DNA from: Saccharomonospora piscinae
GTDB taxonomy: Bacteria > Actinomycetota > Actinomycetes > Mycobacteriales > Pseudonocardiaceae
Direction of reading: 5' to 3'
Length of the DNA stretch: 64,000 nt
Assembly (NCBI RefSeq): GCF_005862235.1
Contig: NZ_VCEK01000006.1
Coordinates: forward strand, 1 to 64,000
Shown piece after piece: positions 57,553 to 64,000 of the stretch (positions within the stretch are counted from its first letter, which is position 1; the number at the start of each line of letters is the position of its first letter). The notes beneath the pieces are model-generated. The model did no database searches. It was not told where the DNA came from and worked only from the letters and a program-made list of their open reading frames with translations. Position numbers and translations under genes: made by a program.

Positions 57553-58440
57553 TCAGGCGGGATCGAGCACCACCACGGGGCGCGCGGTGCGCCCGGTGTC
57601 GTGCGCGAGCGCCAGCACGTGCCCGTCGGGGGCGAACACGCCGTAGGTTCCGCTGAGTCCCGCCGCCGGGACCCGCTGCCCGTGCCGGACGGCCTCCGCC
57701 ACGAGTGCGTCGACGTCGGCGCGCGGGAACGCGGCGGCCACCGCCTCGCCCAGATCCAGCGACAGTCCGGGGTCACGTTCGACGTCGTCGAGGGAGCGCG
57801 CCTTCGCCAGCGTGAACGGGCCGACGGAGGTACGCCGCAACGCGGCCAGGTGACCGCCGGTCCCGAGTCCCGCCCCGAGGTCGCGCGCGAGCGCCCGCAC
57901 GTAGGTGCCCGAGGAACAGTCGACCATGACGTCGAGTTCGACCCGTTCGCCCTCCCTGCGGGTGGCGAGCACGTCGAAGCGGTACACCGTCACGGGCCGG
58001 GCGGGCAGGTCGACGTCCTCGCCCGCCCGCACCCGGGCGTACGCCCGCTTGCCGTCGACCTTCACCGCGCTCACCGAGCTGGGCTTCTGCTCGATGTCCC
58101 CGGTGAGTGCGGCGATTCCCGCCGCGATGTCGGCGTCGGCCACCCCGGAGGCGTCGCCGCGGGTGAGCACGTCACCCTCGGCGTCGTCGGTGGTCGTCGC
58201 CGCGCCGAGAGCGATCGTGGCCAGGTAGGTCTTGCGGTCGAGCGCCAGATGCCCCAGCAGCTTCGTGGCGCGTTCCACGCCCAGCACGAGCACACCGGTG
58301 GCCATCGGGTCCAGCGTGCCCGCGTGCCCGATCCTGCGGGTGCGCAGGAACCGGCGGGTTTTCGCGACCACGTCGTGGGACGTCATCCCGGCGGGCTTGT
58401 CGACGATCAGCAGGCCGGGCGGAGGGGGTGGAGCGGGCAC
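57553..58440 (-). CDS. truB: tRNA pseudouridine-55 synthase
   Basis: A 295-residue pseudouridine synthase acting on U55 of the tRNA T-arm. GLLIVDKPAGMTSHDVV, the catalytic Asp in GHAGTLDPMATGVL, and CSSGTYVRALARDLG are diagnostic. It has a Pro-rich start (MPAPPPPPG) and a C-terminal PUA-like domain. Confidence 0.96.
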   Translation of the reverse strand: MPAPPPPPGLLIVDKPAGMTSHDVVAKTRRFLRTRRIGHAGTLDPMATGVLVLGVERATKLLGHLALDRKTYLATIALGAATTTDDAEGDVLTRGDASGVADADIAAGIAALTGDIEQKPSSVSAVKVDGKRAYARVRAGEDVDLPARPVTVYRFDVLATRREGERVELDVMVDCSSGTYVRALARDLGAGLGTGGHLAALRRTSVGPFTLAKARSLDDVERDPGLSLDLGEAVAAAFPRADVDALVAEAVRHGQRVPAAGLSGTYGVFAPDGHVLALAHDTGRTARPVVVLDPA

Positions 58441-58483
58441 GCCCGCACTGTAGTCGCCGCGTCCCCGGCCGAGCGGGGCGGTG

Positions 58484-59827
58484 TCACACCGGCGACGGCG
58501 CGCGGTTCAGGCCGTGCCGCACGGGACCGTCCCAGCGGTGACGGCGCAGCCGCACCGGCACCGTCTCCCCCCTGGCCTCGGCGTCGAACACCGCGGCCCT
58601 GGCCCGAAGCCACCACACGCTCATGCGCCACCCGCCGAACGCGAGCATGACCACCATCGTCAGCAGCGCGACGCGGTAGTTGCCCCCCGTCGCCTCCAGC
58701 AGCAGCCCGATCACCAGGGCCGCCACCGTGGTGGCCACGAACCCGCCCACGTTCACGATGCCCGTCGCGGTGCCCACCCTCGGCAGCGGGTTGTAGTCGC
58801 GGGCGAGCGCGAAACCGATCGTGGAGAACGGCCCGCCCAGCGACAGCACCGTGAACGCGGGGATCAGCACCCCCACCGGTACCTGGCCCGGCCAGCTGAG
58901 CAACACCGTCCAGCTAAGCCCGACCGCCACCAGGTAGGTCACGACGAGCGGCATCCGCAGCTCCGGCCTGCGCCCGACGAACCCGCCGAGCAGCGGTCCG
59001 CCGAGCATCGCCCCGATGACGAACACCGCGAGCAGCGAACTCGCGGTGGTGGCCGGGTAGCCCTGGCCGTCCACGAGGAACGGCAGCCCCCACAGCAGGA
59101 CCATGACGTTCTGGCTGAACGGGGCGGAGAAGTGCGTCCAGAAGCCCAGCCGGGTGCCCGGCACCCGCAGCGCCGTCCGCAGCTGGGTCACCACGTCCGA
59201 GGCCGACGCCGCCGGTCCCGCGGCCGTACGGGTGGCGGGGGTGTCGCGCACCCGCAGCGTCACCACCGCCGTGAACGCCAGTGTCACCAGCCCCGCGGCG
59301 AGAAACGTCGGGGTCCAGCCCGGTCCCGCGAGCAACAGGGTCAGCGGCAGCGTCGCGGCGAGGTTGCCGACGAAACCGAGCGCGCCGGTCAACGCGGTGA
59401 CGAGCATGTACTGGCGGCCTGGGAAGTGGCTGGCGGCCAGGCGCAGCACCGACACGAAGGTGAGCGCGTCACCGAGCCCGAGCACACCCCGCGCCACGAG
59501 GGCGACCGCATAGGTGTGGGCGACGGCGAGCAGCACCTGCCCCAGGCCGAGGAAGACGAGGGCCACGGTGAGGACCCGGCGCGGGCCGAACCGGTCGACG
59601 AGCACTCCCGTCGGCACCTGCATCGCCGCGTAGACGCCGATCTGCAGGACGGTGAAGGTGGCCAGCGCGGTGGAGCCCACGCCGAAGCGCTCCGCGGCGT
59701 CGAGGCCCGCGACGCCGAGCGAGGTGCGGTGGAAGACGGCGAATGTGTAGACGGCGGCGGCGGTCAACCAGATCAGCCACGACCTCAGCGGCGCTGTGGT
59801 CGCGGTCGTGGCGGGTCGGGACGACAC
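58484..59827 (-). CDS. MFS transporter
   Basis: A 447-residue major facilitator with 12 predicted helices. The loop 2-3 motif is DRFGPRRVLTVALVFLGLGQ (DRxGxRR type), and the middle loop and second-half motif GPLLGGFVGRRPELR are visible. It may be a drug or metabolite exporter; substrate unknown. Separate gene on the truB side; an inverted repeat lies upstream (59902-59925). Confidence 0.88.
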   Translation of the reverse strand: MSSRPATTATTAPLRSWLIWLTAAAVYTFAVFHRTSLGVAGLDAAERFGVGSTALATFTVLQIGVYAAMQVPTGVLVDRFGPRRVLTVALVFLGLGQVLLAVAHTYAVALVARGVLGLGDALTFVSVLRLAASHFPGRQYMLVTALTGALGFVGNLAATLPLTLLLAGPGWTPTFLAAGLVTLAFTAVVTLRVRDTPATRTAAGPAASASDVVTQLRTALRVPGTRLGFWTHFSAPFSQNVMVLLWGLPFLVDGQGYPATTASSLLAVFVIGAMLGGPLLGGFVGRRPELRMPLVVTYLVAVGLSWTVLLSWPGQVPVGVLIPAFTVLSLGGPFSTIGFALARDYNPLPRVGTATGIVNVGGFVATTVAALVIGLLLEATGGNYRVALLTMVVMLAFGGWRMSVWWLRARAAVFDAEARGETVPVRLRRHRWDGPVRHGLNRAPSPV

Positions 59828-59901
59828 GAAGGCTTCCTCCCCAGGGGTGGTGTGTCGGTGGGCACGGACGGGCCGGGGCGCGACACTGGGCTCCCTTGGT
59901 T

Positions 59902-59925
59902 GTATCGCCTACGCATCTTCGATAC
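59902..59925. promoter_or_regulatory. Inverted repeat upstream of the MFS gene
   Basis: GTATCG-N12-CGATAC, perfect 6-bp arms, 75 bp before the MFS start codon. It could be an operator. No regulator gene is adjacent. Confidence 0.45.
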
Positions 59926-59963
59926 TTACCCGTGACCTCGGTGTGCTTGGCCACAGTTCGCGC

Positions 59964-61289
59964 TCAGCCCGCGTGATCGCGCACGGCCCCCACCACGGCC
60001 CAGCGCCCGGAGCGCCACCGCACGAGCACGAACACCAGCCGCAGCACCATGAACAGCGTGAGCCCGGTCCAGATGCCGCTCAGCCCCCAGCCCAGCGCGA
60101 GCGACATCCAGATCAGCGGCAGATACCCGAGCACGGCGCTGCTCAGCGTGGCGTTGCGCAGGAAGGTCGCGTCGCCGGCGCCGAGCAGCACGCCGTCGAG
60201 CGCGAACACCAGCCCGGCCACGGGTTGCAGCGCCACGAAGAACCACCACGCGTGCGGCACGGCCGCCAGCACGCCCGCGTCACTGGTGAACAACTGGGGC
60301 AACACCGGAAACGCCAGTGCGAACAGGACTCCGAGCGCGCAGCCGAGAACCACGCCGTAGCGGACGATCTGCGCGGCGATCCCCCGCGCCCGCGGCGAAT
60401 CCTTCGCCCCCAACGCCGCCCCCACGAGCGACTGCGCGGCGATGGCCACCGAGTCCAGCACCAGCGACAGGAAGATCCACAGCTGCCACACCACCTGATG
60501 AGCCCCGACCGCCTCCGTGGAGGTGCGGGCGGCCACCGTGGTCGCCGAGAGGAAGCACGCCTGGAAGGCCAGGCTGCGCAGCACCAGGTCCCGGCCGAGC
60601 CGCAACTGCGCCCACATCACCGCGGTGTCGGGCGCGCGGAGACTTCCTTCCCGCACGAGTGCCCGCAGGAAGAACCCGGCGGACACGGTCTGGGCCACCA
60701 CGTTGGCGACCGCCGAACCTTCCAGCCCCCAGCCGACCGGATACACCAGGACGGGACACAGCGCGGCCGACAACGCGTTGCCCGCGAGGACGTACCGCAG
60801 TGGCCGGACGGCGTCCTGCACGCCGCGCATCCACCCGTTGCCCGCCATCGTCACGAGGATCATCGGCGTGCCGCACAGCGCGATGCGCAGCCACGACACG
60901 GTGGCCTCGGCGACGGCCGCGTCCCCCGACATGGCCCTGGCCACGGGACCGGCCAGCAGTTGTCCCGCCACCAGCACCACGACACCGACGGCGAGCGCGA
61001 GCCAGGTCGCCTGCACACCCTCGCCCACGGCGTCCGCGCGGCGGCCCGCGCCGTGCAGCCGCGCCGTGCGCGCGGTCGTGCCGTAGGACAGGAAGGTCAG
61101 CTGCGTGGAGACCAGCGACAGCAGGGTGCCCCCGAGCGCCAGCCCCGCGAGCGGCAGCGCACCGAGATGGCCCACCACCGCGGTGTCGACGAGCACGTAC
61201 AGCGGTTCGGCGGCGAGCACGCCGAGGGCGGGGACGGCCAGGCGCCACACGTCGCGCGCCGGCACGCGCCGGGACAGGGTGTCGGTCAC
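59964..61289 (-). CDS. dinF: MATE-family efflux transporter (DinF-like)
   Basis: A 441-residue protein with about 12 helices of the MATE family. PLYVLVDTAVVGHLGALPLAGLALGG and LTFLSYGTTARTARLHGAG are typical of DinF-like members. Its place between truB and rbfA matches the mycobacterial dinF (Rv2836c) context. Probably a Na+ or H+ coupled multidrug exporter. Confidence 0.9.
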   Translation of the reverse strand: MTDTLSRRVPARDVWRLAVPALGVLAAEPLYVLVDTAVVGHLGALPLAGLALGGTLLSLVSTQLTFLSYGTTARTARLHGAGRRADAVGEGVQATWLALAVGVVVLVAGQLLAGPVARAMSGDAAVAEATVSWLRIALCGTPMILVTMAGNGWMRGVQDAVRPLRYVLAGNALSAALCPVLVYPVGWGLEGSAVANVVAQTVSAGFFLRALVREGSLRAPDTAVMWAQLRLGRDLVLRSLAFQACFLSATTVAARTSTEAVGAHQVVWQLWIFLSLVLDSVAIAAQSLVGAALGAKDSPRARGIAAQIVRYGVVLGCALGVLFALAFPVLPQLFTSDAGVLAAVPHAWWFFVALQPVAGLVFALDGVLLGAGDATFLRNATLSSAVLGYLPLIWMSLALGWGLSGIWTGLTLFMVLRLVFVLVRWRSGRWAVVGAVRDHAG

Positions 61290-61339
61290 GTCGGGTCAGC
61301 GTAATCGGACCCCCGGACACACTCTAAGCTCGACCGACG

Positions 61340-62374
61340 ATGCCCGAGTACGCCGTGCTGATCCTGCCCTCCGCCAACCGTGTCTACACCGACACCGCAC
61401 CCAGGCTCGTTCGAGCCGAGGTAGCGGCCTTCGCGTCGAGCCTCCTGTCGGTCGCCGTGACGGACACCGGAACGCGCGCGATCGGCGGGGTCGACTACGT
61501 CACCCTGACCACCGACCGGCCGCTGGCCGGGCGGGACGTCGCGGCCCTGTCGAACGTCTCCTCGGCCTACGCCCTGTTCGAGATCACGGGTGAGCTGCTC
61601 CGGCCGCTGACCATGACCCCGGCGGCGCGGTTCGACTCCGACCTGCTCACCATCCAGAAGTATCCCGGCAAGACCAACGAACAGTTCACCCAGCTCGTGC
61701 TGAACCTCACCGTGCTGGCGTCGGAGAAGGCCACCACCGCCTTCGAGGGGCCGCTGCACGTGCTCGACCCGCTGTGCGGCCGGGGCACGACCCTGAACCA
61801 GGCCATGCGCTACGGCTACGACGCCACCGGGGTCGAGGTCGCGCCCAAGGACTTCGAAGCCTACGAGCGCTTCATCAAGACCTGGTTGCGGAGCAAGCGG
61901 TTGAAGCACACGGCGACGTCCGGGGTACTGCGGCGCCACAAGGTCCGGCTCGGGCAACGGCTGGAGATCACCTACGCGGAGAGCAAGGAGGCGCAACGCG
62001 CGGGTGAGTCGCGCAGCCTCACCTACTACAACAGCGACACGCTGCGCACCGACGAGCTACTGCGGGCCGAGTCGGTGGACGTGATCGTGACCGACGCGCC
62101 CTACGGCGTGCAGCACGGCAGCCGGGGCGACGACGACTCGCTGGCACGCAGCCCCCGTGACCTGCTCGCCGCCGCGGTCCCGGTGTGGACCCGCGTTCTG
62201 CGGACGGGCGGCGCGCTCGGCATCTCGTTCAACACCCACGTGCTGAGCCACGACGAGATCACCGCCGTCCTCGGCCGCGCCGGGCTCACCGTGGTGACGG
62301 GGCCGGGCTACGACGGCCTCGCCCACCGGGTCGACCAGGCCATCGTGCGCGACGTGGTGGTGGCGCGAAAGTAG
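61340..62374 (+). CDS. TRM11-like SAM-dependent RNA methyltransferase
   Basis: A 344-residue Rossmann-fold methyltransferase. SAM motif I is VLDPLCGRGTTLNQAMRYGYDATGVEV; the catalytic motif IV reads VTDAPYG, a variant of the N/D-P-P-Y motif of N2-guanine and adenine methylases. The N-terminal part (1-140) lacks a recognisable THUMP domain. The similarity to TRM11/UPF0020 suggests tRNA or rRNA N2-guanine methylation, which is inference. It is on the plus strand, between two minus-strand genes, where mycobacteria have a DHH phosphoesterase. Confidence 0.8.
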   Translation: MPEYAVLILPSANRVYTDTAPRLVRAEVAAFASSLLSVAVTDTGTRAIGGVDYVTLTTDRPLAGRDVAALSNVSSAYALFEITGELLRPLTMTPAARFDSDLLTIQKYPGKTNEQFTQLVLNLTVLASEKATTAFEGPLHVLDPLCGRGTTLNQAMRYGYDATGVEVAPKDFEAYERFIKTWLRSKRLKHTATSGVLRRHKVRLGQRLEITYAESKEAQRAGESRSLTYYNSDTLRTDELLRAESVDVIVTDAPYGVQHGSRGDDDSLARSPRDLLAAAVPVWTRVLRTGGALGISFNTHVLSHDEITAVLGRAGLTVVTGPGYDGLAHRVDQAIVRDVVVARK

Positions 62375-62543
62375 CCGGGGCCCGGCGTCAGCACTGCGGC
62401 GACGGGCGAGGCGGCGCGTCACCGCGCCTGCACTCCGCGAGCACGGTCGCGGCGTCCGGCGCGTCAGGGCCGGCTCCCCCGCCCCGGCCAGGTCGCATTC
62501 GATCTCGGCGATGATCCGCGCGTGGCGCGCGGATCGCGGCTCG

Positions 62544-62987
62544 TCAGTCGTCGTCATCGTCCTTGACGCGGTACGGATCGGGCTCACCCGCGGGCTGTGC
62601 TCCGGTGGCCAGCCGCGCCACCTCGGCGTCCGCGTCCCTCGCCTTCGCCAGCAGGTCGTCGATGTGGCGCGCGTCGTGCGGCAACTGGTCCGGCACGAAG
62701 GTCAGGGACGGCGTGTAGCGCACGCCGGTGCCCTCCCCCACCTTGGTCCGCAGCACACCGCGCGCCGACTCCAGCGCGGCGGCCGCTCCGGCGAAGTCAG
62801 GGGACTCGTCGAGCCGTTCACCCAGCACCGTGTAGTACACGGTCGCGTCGCGCAGGTCCCCGGTCACCCGGGCATCCGTGATCGTCACGTTGCCCAGCCG
62901 GGGGTCCTTGATCTCGTGTTCCAGCGCCGACGCCACGATCTGCGCGATCCGCTTGGCCAGCCTTTTCGCCCGTGCCTGGTCCGCCAC
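62544..62987 (-). CDS. rbfA: 30S ribosome-binding factor RbfA
   Basis: A 147-residue KH-fold protein for 16S rRNA maturation. [51 protein letters not shown] is the family core; a charged C-terminal tail ends VKDDDDD. The 169 bp beyond its stop hold no recognisable gene. It lies between the DUF503 gene and the missing DHH gene position. Confidence 0.95.
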   Translation of the reverse strand: MADQARAKRLAKRIAQIVASALEHEIKDPRLGNVTITDARVTGDLRDATVYYTVLGERLDESPDFAGAAAALESARGVLRTKVGEGTGVRYTPSLTFVPDQLPHDARHIDDLLAKARDADAEVARLATGAQPAGEPDPYRVKDDDDD

Positions 62988-63004
62988 GGCGCATCCCCTT
63001 CTCT

Positions 63005-63298
63005 CTAGTCCTCAGGGCCGAGCAATCGGCGGCGCGCCGACAGCAGCTCGACCTCCGGGCGCCCCGCCACGGCCCGCTCACACGCGTCGAGTACGTCCCG
63101 CACGTGCTCGCCGTCGGCGGCGACCGCGGCGACACCCAGCAGCGCGCGACGGTGCAACGACAGGTGACCTGCCTCCGCGACCGCCACGTCGAAGTGCCGT
63201 CGCAACTCGGCCACGATCGGCCTGACCGCCGAGCGCTTCTGCTTCAGCGACCGGACGTCGCCGAGCAGCACGTCCAGCTCCAGAGTTCCCACGAACAT
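63005..63298 (-). CDS. DUF503-family protein
   Basis: A 97-residue protein of the DUF503 (YlxP) family. [30 protein letters not shown] is diagnostic. It is found between infB and rbfA in many bacteria, consistent with a ribosome- or RNA-related role that remains undefined. Confidence 0.9.
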   Translation of the reverse strand: MFVGTLELDVLLGDVRSLKQKRSAVRPIVAELRRHFDVAVAEAGHLSLHRRALLGVAAVAADGEHVRDVLDACERAVAGRPEVELLSARRRLLGPED

Positions 63299-63364
63299 CG
63301 TGTGTGTCCCCCACCGCTGACGCGGGGGCCAGGCGGATCGGACTCCGCCCGGCCCCGGCTCAGC

Positions 63365-64000
63365 TCACTCGCGCGGCTTCTCGCGCAGCTCGTAGGTCTC
63401 GACGACGTCACCGAGCTTGATGTCGCTGAACTTGCCCAGCGTCAGACCGCACTCGAAGCCGTCGCGGACCTCCACGACGTCGTCCTTGAACCGCCGCAGC
63501 GAGTTGATCGGCAGGTTCTCGGAGACCACCACACCGTCCCGCAGCAGGCGCGCCTTGGCGTTGCGGCGGATCTCGCCCGACGTGACCAGACACCCGGCGA
63601 TGGTGCCGTGCTTCGAGGACTTGAACACCTCGCGGACCTCGGCCTTGCCGAGCTCCACCTCCTCGTAGATCGGCTTGAGCATGCCCTTGAGGGCCTGCTC
63701 GATCTCGTCGATCGCCTGGTAGATCACCGTGTAGTACCGGACGTCGACGCCCTCGCGGGTGGCCCGCTCGGTCGCCTTGCCCTGTGCCCGCACGTTGTAC
63801 CCGATCACGATCGCGTCGGACGCCGTGGCGAGGTCGATGTCGCTCTCGGTGACCCCGCCGACGCCGCGGTGGACGATCGTCAGGTCGACCTCGTCGCCGA
63901 CGTCGATCTGCATCAGTGACGCCTCAAGCGCCTCAACGGTACCCGAGTTGTCACCCTTGACGATCAGGTTGAGGGTGTTGGTCTCCTTCAGTGCGGAGTC
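63365..64000 (-). CDS. infB: Translation initiation factor IF-2 (3' part)
   Basis: The last 211 codons of IF-2; the 5' part lies beyond the window edge (frame is open to base 64000). The segment [19 protein letters not shown], then [30 protein letters not shown], and the final [33 protein letters not shown] domain are IF-2 domains 3 and 4. IF-2 delivers initiator tRNA to the ribosome. It heads the infB-DUF503-rbfA order. Confidence 0.97.
   Translation of the reverse strand, partial: DSALKETNTLNLIVKGDNSGTVEALEASLMQIDVGDEVDLTIVHRGVGGVTESDIDLATASDAIVIGYNVRAQGKATERATREGVDVRYYTVIYQAIDEIEQALKGMLKPIYEEVELGKAEVREVFKSSKHGTIAGCLVTSGEIRRNAKARLLRDGVVVSENLPINSLRRFKDDVVEVRDGFECGLTLGKFSDIKLGDVVETYELREKPRE

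Overview
The window is high-GC actinobacterial chromosome with densely packed operons, many 4-bp ATGA/GTGA start-stop overlaps, GTG and TTG starts, an SsgB homologue, phosphatidylinositol-mannoside genes and a DUF3558 lipoprotein. Together these suggest a mycelial, sporulating member of the Pseudonocardiaceae (Saccharomonospora, Prauserella or Amycolatopsis type); the genus is inferred.

Layout. 0-7.3 kb: the conserved PIM/phospholipid operon on the minus strand (thrS, HIT, pgsA, patA, pimA, LemA-like), interrupted by a divergent MarR/YceI pair with two visible operators. 7.7-9.1 kb: tRNA-Val(CAC), ssgB, then tRNA-Gly, -Cys and -Val(GAC), each transcription unit ended by a hairpin. 9.2-13.5 kb: accessory redox genes (TetR/NmrA pair, MarR/FMN reductase pair, DUF5996). 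13.5-27.5 kb: a divergent gene system described below. 27.5-33.5 kb: ArsR-type regulator with its operator and a Tat-exported metallo-beta-lactamase-fold hydrolase, then GNAT, PAC2, ROK and DUF3558 genes. 33.5-37.8 kb: an IS relic, then a family 2B encapsulin shell gene directly followed by geosmin synthase. 37.9-40.8 kb: der-plsC-cmk. 40.9-47.1 kb: a complete seven-gene Mrp (MnhA-G) antiporter operon. 47.3-49.6 kb: a KhtT/KhtU-like cation antiporter pair and a small membrane protein. 49.6-64 kb: conserved housekeeping block (dapB, M16 peptidase, pnp, rpsO, thpR, ribF, truB, MFS and MATE exporters, rbfA, DUF503 gene, 3' part of infB).

The most interesting part is 13.5-27.5 kb. Two operons diverge from a 115-bp promoter region that carries a perfect 7-1-7 palindrome (TGAGAATCATTCTCA) of the Fur/Zur type. 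Rightward lies an unannotated 32-residue peptide gene with an acidic leader and an SATHS-containing C-terminus, then a stem-loop, a degenerate ThiF/E1-like protein, a CocE/S15-type hydrolase, a YcaO protein, a SagB-type oxidoreductase and two ABC half-transporters, nearly all translationally coupled. Leftward lie a propeller protein, a prolyl-oligopeptidase-type peptidase and a complete FecBCD-type metallophore importer (permease, ATPase, lipoprotein). I infer a metal-controlled, ribosomally made, azol(in)e-type peptide metallophore with its own export, uptake and intracellular hydrolysis. I do not recognise it as any described family.

The second notable locus is the encapsulin-geosmin synthase pair, which suggests compartmented terpene synthesis.
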